From Letharia columbiana (Eukaryota > Ascomycota > Lecanoromycetes > Lecanorales > Parmeliaceae), in NCBI RefSeq assembly GCF_014066305.1, contig NW_023501041.1, forward strand, positions 248,001 through 312,000: a stretch of 64,000 nucleotides of DNA, in the 5' to 3' direction. The notes under the pieces were generated by a model. It was not told the origin of the DNA, searched no databases, and worked only from the letters and a program-made list of their open reading frames with translations. A program made the position numbers and the translations under genes. Below are positions 1 to 11,993 of this stretch, in pieces (position 1 is the first letter of the stretch; each line of letters opens with the position of its first letter).

Positions 1-463
1 GTCTATTCAGCTAATGCATTCAGCGCTGAAATCGCCCAGCCACTCGCTTACATCTCATATGTGCTCTATATGTGTGTACGATGCGGGGAAATAAGACAAC
101 TAAACCGTTCATAGACACTTCTGTTCGAGATCCCCTCATTGCGGTGAAGCATCCGCAACCAATCATAGATACTCTTGTCTCATTTTGTTCCTTCAACACG
201 CCATTGGAAACATCAATGCCGTAATTGAGAGGCAAACATGACCATCATGGGATGTCAGCGTACGGAAGAAGCCTGTCTTCTCCTACGAACTAGACGACCG
301 CTGCCGTACTGACAGTACCCATTATTCAGGAATTGGTACATAGTCTGCTTAGGAGGATAGACCAGGTGGGCCTGAACCTTCCTTATCGGTTCCCCGATGA
401 GAATATTTCTAATAAGGAAGGGTACGAAAGGAGTCAGGTAGGACCGAGGAATCGAATGTCGTG

Positions 464-470
464 TATAAAA
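464..470 (+). promoter_or_regulatory. Candidate TATA box of the GH5 gene
   Basis: A clean TATAAAA lies about 116 bases upstream of the chosen ATG at 586, and a pyrimidine-rich stretch follows it. The position suits a core promoter of a strongly induced secreted-enzyme gene. The rest of 1-585 shows no other element I would defend. Confidence 0.5.
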
Positions 471-585
471 GGGTCAGTGATTTCTCCAATTTGAGATATC
501 CAGTACCTTCTATCTGCGTTTTACTTAGGTGGATCAGCAACATTCCCATACCATTCTCTCATCTTCGAAAGCCACATCAACCAAG

Positions 586-1797
586 ATGAAGATCTCTCAA
601 GTGACCCTGATGTCTCTGCTTGCCGCAAGCACTCCGATTTCCCAAGCTCTGTCAGTGCCTCGCTGGAGCAGTCACTCTGACACTCGCCTGGCAAAACGAA
701 CGCAGAGAGTTACTTACGCTGGCATCAACATTGCTGGATGCGAATTTGGCATAGATACCAATGTGATCAGACTCCACTCTACGCTGGATGTAAGATGATA
801 CTAAACATTGGAAGGGAACCCTGGGGACCTCGGGAACGTCGGGTTGCCCAAGCTCGGTCGGACCTACGCAGATGCAGCACTTTGTGAACGATGACAAGCT
901 CAACCTTTTCCGCCTTCCCGTCGGATGGCAGTACCTCGTCAACCACGACCTCGGAGGTGCGCTCGACCAGACCTTCTTCAGCACCTACGACCGAATCATG
1001 CAAGCGTGTCTCGCGACCGGGGCGCACTGCATCCTGGACGTGCACAACTACGCCCGCTGGAACGGCGGCATCATCGGCCAAGGCGGCCCATCGAACGACG
1101 ACTTCGGCAACCTCTGGGCCCAGCTCGCGCAGAAATACGCCTCGCAGGGCAACGTCATCTTCGGCCTGATGAACGAGCCTCACGACCTGGACATGACCAC
1201 GTGGGCCGCCAGCGTCCAGCAGGCCGTCTATGCCATCCGAGACAACGGCGCCACGACCCAGATGATCCTCCTCTCCGGCACGAGCTACGACGCCGTCGGC
1301 GGCTTCCAGAGTAACTCTGCCCCGGCGCTCTCCAGCGTCCAAGACTACGATGGGTCTCATGACAAACTGATCTATGAAGCCCATCAGTATCTCGACGGTG
1401 GGGGCGGCACGGCGACCGAATGCGACACCAACGGCGTGGAATACACGCTCGCGCCCCTGACGGCCTACCTGCGCAGCGTGGGCCGCCAGGGCATGCTCAC
1501 CGAGACCGGCGGCGGCAACACGGCCAGCTGTTACACGGACGTCTGTGCCGAGCTGAGCCACTTGAACTACAATTCCGATGTCTGGCTGGGCTGGGTTGGC
1601 TGGGCCGCTGGTACGACAACTTCCCCGCTCCGCTCCTCCCTTGGCTCGTACTTCCGGACGCACGCGCTGACTGGACATCACCTACCTATCTAGGAAGCTT
1701 CGATAGCAGCTACAACCTTACCGAAACGCCGAACGGCAATCAAGACACCTCTCTCGTTTCATACTGCATCGCAGGCAAGTTCGACAAACCGCCTTAA
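586..1797 (+). CDS. Secreted endo-beta-1,4-glucanase, glycoside hydrolase family 5
   Basis: This enzyme should cut internal beta-1,4-glucan bonds of cellulose outside the cell. My model has three exons, 586-762, 815-1610 and 1694-1797, giving 358 aa. Intron 1 has donor GTGATC and a TACTAAAC branch site 9 bases before its AG. Intron 2 starts GTACGA, ends TAG and has a CTGAC branch. The ATG at 586 is chosen because it opens a signal peptide (MKISQVTLMSLLAAS) and the open frame upstream has no ATG start. Visible family motifs are YAGINIAGCEFG, QMQHFVNDD, FRLPVGWQYLV, HNYARWNGGIIGQGGP, the acid/base glutamate in MNEPHD and the nucleophile glutamate in TETGGGN. Splicing intron 2 restores WAAGSFDSSYNLTETP, the usual C-terminal family sequence. 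No cellulose-binding module is present. Length is normal for a CBM-less fungal Cel5. Intron 1 is the less certain splice. Confidence 0.9.
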
Positions 1798-4700
1798 AAT
1801 CAGGCGCGGGGGAGGGGTGGCTGTCCAGGCTCCTGTGCCGGACACTGGTGGCTCTTGTGTGTTATGACGATGGCAGTGTAGACCCTGGCATCATGGGAGG
1901 TTATGGCCTGCGTGCATTCATGCCGCCTTTGCAGCTGTTAGATTGTGTGGGACGCAATCATGCAGGATGCGGGTCATCTTTTATTTACCACTCGTTACGA
2001 GTAGATGGAAAAAGAGTCGGGAAATTGGTTAGCCACGATGGTTTCGTCTTAGTCATTTTGGAATTCTCCGACGGTCCTTCTAGCGCAGAGATACGAAAGG
2101 ACGGGGCAACGTGTTAGAGGTCCACATTGCATGAAACGCTTTTTCATTCGACACCCAGCGAACCCAACCGGAACCCATTCGCAGGGAAGAGCGCGCGCGC
2201 GCTAATTTCTCACCCACCCAATCCGCCCCCCATCACCCAATCGATCGCATTTCCCCGCACGCACGGATCACACACAATCTGTAAGCTTCACCCCCGACCC
2301 GAAATGCGGGGTAGCAAACACCACTCCATCAACGATCAACTTGCTCAGACCGACGGTAACCCGCGGACGCAGATTCCCATGGATGGAACAACGAGGATGC
2401 ATGCTATCTATGGATGGCCGTTTGGACCGATCACCGCCGAGGAGGCGGTGAGGCAGCTGCGGGAGTCTAGAAGGGAGTCGTGTTTTGTGACCGTGGTAGT
2501 CTGATGAATAGAGTGGGTAAGACAGAGGGTGTAAATGTCGGGTGGTGCAGTGATTCGGTCCCACAGGGTTGGTGACGAGGGCACGAGAAAGTTCACGATG
2601 GGAGGAGATATTGAGCTAAGCTGAGCGATATAGTCTGAAAAACACTTGAAGCCAAGGATCTGGATTGATCTCATTGTTCTTGCAATTTGTGGGGGCTCGG
2701 TGTAGATTGTGTCAAAGCGAGACACGAAATCCGAGGTTCCCAATGGTCCGTCCAGTCGGGCCAAAGGCCTGAACTAGTACAGGTTGAAGCCATTCCATGA
2801 TCCGTAGTCCGTCCACCGTCTTGGACCGTCCGTCCGAACACCTGAGTCGGTCCGGACCAATAGTCCATTGGACAAGTCCGTCCTAATGGTCCAGAAAGTG
2901 GGGGGCGGACCATGGGACACGAATCGAAAGGGAATCGCGGTACTATCCGACCACAACTCCATGGTGACAGCTCGAACCGGAGTTGCAATCAGGTCGCAGC
3001 GCGTGGATTGCAGCAACAGGAGATGGATTGATCGTTGAGTGGTCGCTCGTGCGGTCAAGCTCTTCGCTCCATTTCTCAGCAGATTCCGGTCTTGCCCCAA
3101 TAGAGGTCCGGGAGACTATCTCCAAGAGACTGTATATTCTCGCCCGACCGTTCGATGAGAAGACTGTTTCGATAGCTCTCTATCAAGTTAAGAATGGGTT
3201 CTCCATAGAATTATTACCCGCGGGTCTGGCTTCGGGTTTGAATTCAAAACATGTTAGCAATGCCCAAGAAGAAGAAGAAGACGTTTTCTCCATCTCATTA
3301 TTTAAATGTCCCAGTCGAGTAGCGCATGTCCTGACAGGCTGTTCTCTTGCTGAGTCGAAAGTTATTCTCAACCTTGTGACAAGAAGCTGGCGCGAGCTTC
3401 CCCTCTGTCCCAGCGAACATAGCGTCTCCTCCAATCGTCTCGCCATGACAGGCAAGCTCCGACCGCCCGGCGAGAGTCGTGATGATGGAAAATAGCAGCT
3501 CCCACCTTAGCCAATGTCATGGTCCATATTGCTCTGCCAATGCAATCCCTTCTATATCTTGAACGATACTTCTTGCATGGTTATATTCGACACCTACCGC
3601 CTCAAACAGCACTACTGAACCAAACCTTCCTGTGTTCACCTATCTTGCCAAGTGGCCGTCAACTCTTTAACCTTTGAGTTGCCACCAGCTCTGGGTTCTC
3701 TTCGGGAGGAGAATCCCACTTTCACTTTATGTATGTATTTGCGTTGCTTCCTCATTCTCCATCTGCGCGACTTCTTCCCTGAAACACCACATCGCCTGGC
3801 CGCTTTTGAGAGATCCGAATCTCGTCCTACAAACACCCAGAACCTATAAGCGTAATGCTGACTCTATAACGACCGCGCCTTGATGTTGCACTATTCCTCG
3901 CCAAGCGTACACCTTCTCAAATAGGCATCCATGTCCCTTCGACACTCGACTGCTGATCCTCTACGTTCCGTGGCTTCCTCGATCGCTTCCCTAAAGCTAT
4001 CACTAATCGCCCACCCCCATTTGCAGTGAATGCCACAAACGCAAAAGATAAGTCAAAGTTAGCAATCGATTTCGTGTGCTCAATATACCATTTTCGTATG
4101 TCTACGGGAAGGACGAAACGCCGAACAAGTAGTTGACTTTCCGAACCAAATCCCAGCTCCATGTCTAGGCTCAAGGCCTGTAATCAGTCCGGCAGTCCGC
4201 CAGCAAGGCATGAACACCGGTCTTGCTCTCGGTCTGGACCCCAAACTATTCCGCCAGATCTTCACCTAAATTGTTCTCTAAACACAGCGCACGATTGCTT
4301 AACTTGGTATTCTTTTTCAGCCTGCAGACTTCTTGTCTGTGCTCATCGTCTCTCAATTCCGCTTTCAGAGCGGCATGGATACAACACAACGCTGCACATC
4401 AGCACTCGTATGATAATAACAAGCCTAACAGTGGCGGTATCGATGATGTCGAATGACGGATCGACGACGCGCTCGACCTCCCCTTGAGACTTGTTGACTC
4501 CGACATCTCCGACTCTCCCACTCCTCTGGAAACGTCTCTGCAGCCTCGATTCAATCCTTACCGGGAGCGTAATCTTCGGCCAATACCTATCGATCCCGGA
4601 CGTCGAAGCTCTTCTTGAACCCCCCCTCGTGCGCTCCACCCTCACAAAGATCCGCGACGACCAAAATCGCCTGATCGGGAATAGCCTGAAGCGTCGTACG

Positions 4701-6107
4701 TAGCGACGATCGAAACCTTGCTACCACAAGTTTCTGCAGCATCCAAGGCGAACTTCACAATCTCGGCTGAGTCTGGGTCCTCTGACGGTGTCCGTTGACT
4801 GCAAGAGTGAGGACGGAGGTTGGAGCTTCTCTCGACTGAACAGGATTTTGATAGTCTCCTTGATCGTCAGCTCACGGGTCTGAATGAGTCGTCGCGTACG
4901 AGCCTTGATGCCGGCGCAACTCTTCATAGACCCAGCCGAGCTGAACACCGATCTGCTGATTGTGAAGCCAGAAGATGGTATAATCTAAGCTCCAAAGGGT
5001 ACCATTGCTGGTCTATCATACGTGCAGTCTCGTCCCATGATGGACTTTGGGCTGCAAAGCCAGGGGTACTTTCGACAATGATTAGTTCAGAGACTAGGCT
5101 CAAATATCTAGGTCATTCTCGAGAGCTCCTCCGGTTGAAGCTTTGGATAGAGGTACTCGGATGACTGGCGGCTCAGGTATCGAATCGCAGGATGTATGCT
5201 CCGGGATTATTACGTTCAAACCGCGTTGGGGCATAAGTCCTTTCCCCTTACTCCATGCCGATAAGCTGGTAAGTGTCCTTAGTAGGACTTTCACATCTTT
5301 GGACAACGGGATCTATCTTTGAGGATCATGCAAGGGCAAAATACTGACAGAGTGGTTTACTAGCTGGTCAAAGTTCCAGTCCTCACACAAACCCGAAGCC
5401 CCCCATCCGAAAACTCCAGGACGACCGGACCAGCTCACCAACTCACCAGCCCAGCCCTCGAGACGGAACGTCCTCTGGGCCGACGATTCGTCGAAAAGGG
5501 GGAAGGATGCAACCCTCCGCAGCGGATGAAGCGTACCATGCGGCCGGCTAGCCACGAACACGGATCGAAGACAGCTGGGAGAGACCCAAAGATCGCGAGG
5601 CGGGGGAGGGAAGGACCGAACCTTTCCGTCACGGCGTGCCCGAAGAAAAGGGGATTGGTGAGGGGACGACGAAAAGTGCTTTCGAGGGAGCCGTTGGGGT
5701 TGTGGCGGAGAACGGGGGTCTTTGTACCGGACGAGGACTGGGAACGATATGTGGTATGTGATGTGCTGAATGCCACCCCTCCCCATCGCTCCCCGGTCCG
5801 TGCAGTGCGCCGCCGGCATACCGGAATCCAGACGGTGTCGAACGCGAATACTTCTCCATTACCTATCTGTGGTGCGGAGGGACGATCTCACGCGGGCATG
5901 ATGCATCTCCGACTGAAGAGCCAGCGAACTGCGAATCCTGCTTGATCAATCTCATCCGACGAGCCTGACCGAGACTAGCGTTGAATATGTCCATGACCTC
6001 GTTTTTACGAAAAGAATCGGCTCCCGACCATCCCTTCCCCCTTTTTTTTTTCCAATGGCTTTCTACCACTACAGCCGGTTGCGACTCCCACGGGACCCGA
6101 TGTCATC
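1798..6107. other. Gene-poor stretch, 4.3 kb
   Basis: I find no recognisable gene here. Several open frames of 60-170 codons exist (for example plus 2983-3495 and 5526-5945), but none shows a known motif or a convincing ATG/intron structure. Segments with protein-like composition, such as plus frame 4444-4614 and plus 5816-5968, may be worn exons. The stretch lies between the GH5 gene and a decayed O-methyltransferase, so it may hold further relics. Confidence 0.5.
2690..2930. repeat. GGTCC/GGACC/GTCCG-rich degenerate repeat
   Basis: Short words such as GTCCGTCC, GGACCGTCCG, GGTCCGGACC and their complements recur every 10-20 bases on both strands between about 2690 and 2930. They are interspersed rather than a strict tandem array. 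Palindromic GGTCCGGACC-like units could form hairpins. I do not know the origin; a worn satellite or a cluster of short inverted motifs are both possible. Confidence 0.45.
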
Positions 6108-7718
6108 CTAACTCGCCCCCGCCTCAGCAACACACCCACTCTCCCCATCATCAGGCCGCCAAACACGTAGGACGCGGAGTCCCGCCCCATCCGGCAGATG
6201 CCGCCTTTCCTCCTCCGTCCGCTCCAGGGGGCTGAACTTCGCCATCATGTTCGGGTCCTGGTGGGTCATGAACGAGGAGGCTCGTTGTAATGGAACCAGC
6301 CATTGGTCGATCAGAACCTTGCTGTACGATGGATCCATAGCGGCTCGGATATGGGCAAGGATCGTACGGGATAGTGTATCGTTCCAGTCATGCAGGATGT
6401 AGCGTAGATAGTAGACGCGAGCGGCTGTGCCAGGGATGGAACTAGTGTTTCATCTCGAAGCTTGCCAGTCACCAATAGTGCCGGTGGATGCAGCAGGATA
6501 AGGGACTTTGGGGGGCAAATTCGACTCGGTGTTTATCTTTAAGTGGCTGGGGAGTAAAGAAGTCGTGAGCAATGGACTCAATCCCATGCAGTTTCTGATC
6601 TGATACGATCTGAGGTAGGTCTTGATTTACAAAGCGACCTGGCAGGTTCGGATATCGTTTCTTCAGTGCAAGACCTTCGTGTCCCATACCGCCACCGATG
6701 TCAACAAACATGATAGCCTCCGGGTCTCGCCGGGCGCCTTTGCCGATTCCTTCTTCCGCTGGGAAGAAGTCTGTCCAAACAATTCTGCCTTTGTCGAATC
6801 CGCTCATGTAGGTTTGGAAAGACCTCTGGAAGTCTAGCTTGGGGGCTAGGAAGGGTATGAAATGGTCGGTCGTGCTGTGTGCTTTGTGGAAAGCCGCGTT
6901 CATGGAAATCGGTCGGGTTCCGATAGTCCATTTCTTTGAGGTATGCGGGGAGTTCGTTCCAGTTGGGACTGAGGACATTGAAACTAGCGGTCGAGATTAC
7001 GTTGTCAGCATTCCTGAACGGCGGACCCTCCCAGAAGCAAGACGAGGATTGACTTCTGGCTTAGGTAGCAACAGATCGGACGAAAGAGCCGCAACAAACC
7101 AGAACTCAACCCCAGCAGCCAACGGTGGTATTACGAAAGTTCTGGTCACCTTCGTGGGCACACACGCCTCTTCGCCTACCTTCCCAACCTCTCCTGCTGC
7201 GCCAACTGCGCCGAGCTGCCGAACATATCAGTCAGTGATCAGTGTGTGAATGGTCGACCGAGAACCCACCAAGTAGTACCCCATCGGCTCCCGTTGCTTT
7301 GGCCAAGTCCTCGAGCGTCTCCGGCTTCCCACTCTTCACTAAGATGTTGAACCAATCCAGATCGATGGCAATACGGATGGACACTTCTTCCATGAACTGG
7401 TGGATTGAGTTATCAATATTAGCGATGATTGTGGCCAAGGTGAGATGAAAAGGTATCGGTCGGAAGGGGTTCCTTACCGAGGAGCAGACTCATTCGACAA
7501 TGTCACCGGGCTCTTCCATTGCTTCGTCCCAAATCACGCGCGGCAAGGCGCGACTTCTGGCGTGGTGCTGCATCTTGCTTGCTGCCTGGGGATAGGCTCT
7601 TGCCGAGATTGTCAATCTGTGCCAACAGCGATGAGACGTCCATCTCCGTTGTGTCGCCCATGGCAAATGGATCGCCTTGTAGGTTGGCGAAGCTGGTAAA
7701 TGACTTGAAGAGCGCCAA
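6108..7718 (-). pseudogene. Decayed S-adenosylmethionine-dependent O-methyltransferase
   Basis: Fragments in three frames of the minus strand line up in the order of a fungal secondary-metabolism O-methyltransferase. These are an N-terminal helix (SSLLAQIDNLGKSL, from about 7650), a dimerisation segment (RIAIDLDWFNILVKSGKPET), the SAM-binding loop FVDIGGGMGHEG near 6705, then RVYYLRYILHDW, LIDQWLVP and MTHQDPNMM down to the stop at 6108-6110. The frame breaks repeatedly: near 7530 (RDL to WDEAMEEPGDIVE needs one base), near 6900 (YRNPTDF to NAAFHKAHS) and between about 6530 and 6440, where I find no clean GT-AG intron. Two true introns are plausible near 7470-7400 and 7260-7215. Three or more unresolvable shifts argue for a pseudogene. 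An unusual intron set or sequencing errors remain possible. It lies 565 bp from the MFS transporter on the same strand, so the two may be remains of one metabolite cluster. Confidence 0.75.
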
Positions 7719-8282
7719 ATGCTATGTTGCCTGAGCGTAGGGGTGTAGTGTAGGAGGAGAGGTTTGGATGTGGGGTGTAACATAATCATGACCGATCACA
7801 TCATTACCGAGTTTGATCATGAACAAGCGTGAAAAACTTGGCTGGGTAGGAACAATACTGCGCGAGAACAATGCACCCGAGCAGAGCCCTCATAAAACAG
7901 ATTTGCAAATTCAACAGGCCTGCGTGACCGTACTGCCTCACATCATCCACCTTTAGCTCTTACAAATTTAATCTCAATCGGTGCAGAGACCCGGACTGCA
8001 TCTGTATCTTACATAATCCGCTCAATGAATGATGATTTGATGTGAGGTGTATAACCGATCGTTTCAAGGAGTGAGGAGCGTTCTAAAGGGGTCGGTCTTT
8101 CCAACAAGTTATCCCTTTGAGCACCACTGAAGCGGATTGAAAGATACCTTATTCAACTGGAGGAGTCACTCGCATTCTGGCCTTTCCCTGCTCCGTTGAT
8201 TACCATGATCCAGAGAAGCTGAAATTTGTTTGATAGAATAGTCCCTGTTGTTACATTGCGGATACGACAAAATGATGCCTAA
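7719..8282. other. Intergenic, no gene seen
   Basis: About 560 bases between the O-methyltransferase relic and the 3' end of the MFS gene. I see no coding or RNA signal. It should contain the transporter terminator and, formerly, the methyltransferase promoter. Confidence 0.6.
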
Positions 8283-10163
8283 TCACCTAGAAAGCTTCTT
8301 CTCCCGCCACCAAATGACGCTCAGTGTGGAGACTGCAAGTAATGCTAAGCACATTGCGAAGCCTGCTTGGATCCCTGCACTGTAGCACTCTCGGACGACC
8401 GCACGAAGCGAAGGAGGAAGATCCTTGATGTATTCGAGGCTTTGCGCGATACCTCCAATTATCTCATCGGCCTCTTGAGGTTCAAGGGAGGCACGAAGCC
8501 TCATCCGTAAGACATTTTGAATCAGTGTGCCGACCAAGGAGACACCGACAGCTGCGCCAAGAGATCGGAAGAGGAAGGAGCATGCTGTGGCTACGGCTTG
8601 ATCGGCTGCTGAGACATTGGATACTTGGAGACCGTCAGCAATGCTATGGACATCTTTGGTGTCAAGACTTACTAATCGCGATGAGAGAAGCTGTCACAGT
8701 TACACCTTGTGGCACGAAACTGATAATGGATCCAACGTAGATGCTTGCAAGTGAACCGCCATCGAGTGAAGGCGCCACCACGATAGGTATAGATCCAAGA
8801 GTAGCCGCTGTCATCGCCAGTACAGCGAGCCAATAGAATTTTCCTGTCCTCTTCAAGATTATTCCGCCGAGGAGCGTTCCGACAACAGCAGAAATTGCTG
8901 CTGGGATAAGGCTCGCCCCGGCCTGGGCGGGCGTCATTTCCAGAATGACTTGGAAGAATAAGGGTAAATAAAATATCAGTGCGGTGAAAGCCGCGTATCC
9001 AAAAAAGTTCTGTGTATAGCATGCAAAGAGAGCTTTGTCAAAGATGATATGGCCGGGCGTGAATGGCTCGACGGCGAAACGGGTTTCAACTCCTAGGAAT
9101 GCGATTGACAAAGGTACTACGGCGCATAGCGATCCTATGGTCAGGGGACTGCGCCAAGAAACATTGCTGCCTCGATCAAGGCCGAACAATATGCCGAAGA
9201 TGGTCAAAATTAGGAGCAAGGCACCAAGGATATCGATGCGAGGAAGTTGCTTTCTCCATGGTGTTTCAGATTGCCGTTTCGGAAGATGAAGCAATAGGCC
9301 GACAGAGACGATTGCAATCAGGCACAGAAGCACCTGGATAAGAAAGGCCCTGTCATCCGCATAAGCACAAAATCTCCATGCAAGTGAATCCTGCTTACCA
9401 TCTCCAGCCAATACTTTGTACAAAAAGCCCTCCTTGGATCTAAATGTCAGCTTCGGGTCTCAAAAGAACGAAGATAAACTAGTAGCAGACCAATAGGGCC
9501 ACCAGAAGTTGAGCCGACTGCTCCAATAAGATTGCAGTAGGCTTGATATGTGCCTCTTTCCCGCAGCGAGATGAAGTCGGAGAGAAGAACGGTGACTATG
9601 ATCAACATGCCTCCTCCTCCGATCCCTTGAACTGCCTACTACATTCAGCATTACTATCGTAGTGGGGACAGATGCTTTTGACTTACCCTGGCAGCAATCA
9701 AGCCTTCCATGTTCCTTGTGACAGCGCAGCCAAGGCTTCCGAGGCCAAACATGGCGTAGGCAAATAGGAGGCATGGCTTCCGCCCAAACACGTCGCTGAG
9801 TTTGCCATAGAGTGGCTGGGAAGCTGTCATGGTGAGGAAATAGGCGGTAGCGATCCAGGAGACGTTTCTGAGCGCGTGCAAATCACTACCAATTTCTCCA
9901 TTGATGGCAGCGACAATGGACTGGTCCAGGAAGGCTAAGAAGATGCCGACGCCGAGAATGGGTAAGAAAGATTTGACCGTTTTCCTCCCTTGCACGATAA
10001 TCGGGTCTTCCGGATTTTCCGTTTGCTGGTTCGACTCGACATCGCTTGCTGATCCGTTCTGAGCTGAGCCATGGCTCTTGGGTGCGGGACGTTCCGCTTG
10101 ATCTGGAGTATTGCTCAGAAGGGGAGAGCGTTCTGTTGCACCTAAGTTGGTAGTTTCCGGCAT
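8283..10163 (-). CDS. MFS drug:H+ antiporter, 14-TM DHA14 type (Vba-like vacuolar transporter)
   Basis: This proton-coupled exporter of basic amino acids or small toxic molecules is probably in the vacuolar or plasma membrane. Five exons join in frame: 10163-9687, 9635-9491, 9432-9399 (34 bases), 9349-8673 and 8623-8283, giving 557 aa. Donors are GTAAGT, GTCTGC, GTAAGC and GTAAGT. The hydrophilic N-terminus (about 70 aa) carries ERSPLL, an acidic dileucine signal like those sending yeast proteins to the vacuole. TM1 follows with FLAFLDQSIVAA. MFS motif A appears as GKLSDVFGRKP. Motif C appears as GAVGSTSGGPIGGL, split by the exon 2/3 intron. The QSIGWRWAFLIQ loop is typical of the family. The C-terminal half has PAQAGASLIP and SAADQAVATACSFLFRSLG. 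It is not a siderophore-type MFS by its motifs. It is divergent from the Pth11-like gene. Confidence 0.88.
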
Positions 10164-10799
10164 ACTGGATGTAATCTTACAAATGAAGAGTAGATGAGAT
10201 AGGAGTAACCTGTGCTGAGGAAGAGCTGCTAGTGTTTCAGGCGCTAATGGATAACGCGCTAGACCTGATTCGAAGCTCGCTTAACTGACGAATCAAGCAC
10301 CTTGACACCTTAGCACCCCAGCCACTATAATATACTTTGGAGCTTTCGTTCAGCTGAATCCTTCGCCATATAAATGATTATTGATGGTCCAATTAGTGCT
10401 TACTATGTTCACTACGCCGAACTCTTCACCTACGCACATTTGCGTCATCCAGCATTGACTTTTGTTCCTTCGTGCACCGAACCTGAATTTGCATTGGCCA
10501 GTGTTGGATGTTGGAGAAGCTGAATAATTAACTCTCACCAATCCTACACCCTACACCCATTCCACTTCGGTGCGACTTCGGTGCGGCGCGGTCGATGCGC
10601 ATTGTAGAGATCTTGATCATGTGTGCCATATACCGCCATCTGTGCTTAGTATTATTTCCATCAGCGTTAAGAATGGAACTGGATCCTTTTTACTTGACGT
10701 TTTCTGTCCGCGTTCCTTTGCCCGTCTTAACCAGGCATTTGCAAAAGTACTCGTTTGCATTCTGACCTACGCCTTAAATCCCCGAGTGCTCGCCTGACC
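10164..10799. other. Divergent promoter region
   Basis: About 640 bases separate the starts of the minus-strand MFS gene and the plus-strand Pth11-like gene. A TATAATATAC-like word lies near 10327. The 21 bases near 10566-10586 contain a direct repeat of the form CTTCGGTGCG. I see no gene. Confidence 0.5.
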
Positions 10800-11993
10800 A
10801 TGTATGATTCGCTTTCAGTGCAGAGCTTAGATGTTCGTATTCCTCCATTCTAGCTACTGATGGATTCGCATTCTTATCTCCGCCGAAATGAAAATAGGCT
10901 CTCCTCTGGACTTTCACCACCATCGCCATTCTATTGTCTGTTGGGCGATTCGCCATCCGCTATGTCACCGCCTCAAGGTTCTACTGGGATGACGCTTCGC
11001 ATCTGCTTTCGCTCCTTCTCCTCATAGCTCTCGCCGGCACATACACAGCCGGGTTTCCATATTCGGCTCGAATCGCAAGGATAGGTCTCAAAGAAGAAGC
11101 CGCACCACCACTTACAGATCCTTTCTACCACACCTATCTGCAACTCAGGCTAGTCGTAACGCTGCTGGTATTCATGGTGCTGTGGACAGTAAAAGCGACA
11201 TTCCTAATCTTCTACCGACTCCTTTTTGAGGTGTCTCTCACTTTCATCCGGGTATGGTGGGCGGCTGTTGCACTTACCTTCGCTTCGTTTTGGGTATGCA
11301 TTGGCAGCACCTTTACAATTTGCGGATCTGCGAGCGACCTGTATACATTTGGTGTGTAGCTAGTCCTCCAAGCTCTTGAACCGTCAAGACTAATGACCTT
11401 CAGAGAAGTGCTCCTCACCTCAGACACTGTACAACATTAGGGCTACCTACAAATACTGGTGTGCTCTGAACGTTTCGTCAGACCTTATAGGTGGGGTTAC
11501 ATTCTTGAATTCTTTTTTGATGGTCTGACACACTACAGTCATCGTATTGCCCCTCTTCATGGTCTGGGGCCTCCAGCTGCGCCAATCACAGAAAGTGGTT
11601 CTTGCCGGAATCTTCTCCCTCGGCTTGATAATTGCCATCTTTGACATCCTTCGCACGGTTGAGTCTCTTCAATCGGGCACGTTCTCTGGCGTTGCGCTGT
11701 GGTCGAGCCTCGAAGTCACCATCGCGGTCATGGTCGCGTCTTTACCACTCTATCGAGTCCTGCTTACCAGCAAGGGGAGGAAGAGTCTTTTATCTCGTGG
11801 CAGCATAGGTCGTTACAAAGACATGAGTGATGGCCAGACCGGAGTCGACAGAAAAGGTTCTGACGGTCGAAGCTGGCGACCTAGTAAGCCATCGGTCAGT
11901 ACCTTTCGAGATGACCTGGAAACACGCGATTTGGCATCAGCGGATTGTGGGGCGCAAGACCAGCATTTTCCACTTGCTCCCCTGTCACACTAA
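10800..11993 (+). CDS. Pth11/SAT4-like rhodopsin-domain integral membrane protein
   Basis: A fungal seven-TM-type membrane protein of the Pth11/SAT4 rhodopsin-like family, which includes candidate surface receptors; no ligand can be inferred. Best model: exons 10800-10817, 10898-11351, 11404-11490 and 11539-11993, giving 337 aa. The last three exons are well supported. Their joins read DLYTFEKCSSPQTLYN and SDLIVIVLPLFMVWGL, and introns end CAG with nearby branch sites. The family WDD signature after TM1 appears as RFYWDDASHLL. LWTVKATFLIFYRLLF and FASFWVCIGSTFTICG follow. The C-terminal tail of about 70 aa is basic and polar (SKGRKSLLSRGSIGRYKD), as expected for a cytoplasmic tail. The tiny first exon (MYDSLS) is my least certain part; its donor is GTGCAG and its acceptor AATAG. 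No CFEM domain is present. Confidence 0.82.

Noticed and set aside
779..1681. 300-codon minus-strand open frame over the GH5 gene
   Set aside because: It is antisense to a gene with clear catalytic motifs and correct introns, and its own translation is Arg/Gly/Val-rich without motifs.
2983..3495. 170-codon plus-strand open frame
   Set aside because: It opens on TTG, has no recognisable domain and no splice support. I left it unannotated.
8283..10163. MFS gene as a dedicated siderophore transporter
   Set aside because: Its motifs (DHA14/Vba type) differ from the siderophore-iron transporter subfamily, and it lies 14 kb from sidA with housekeeping genes between.
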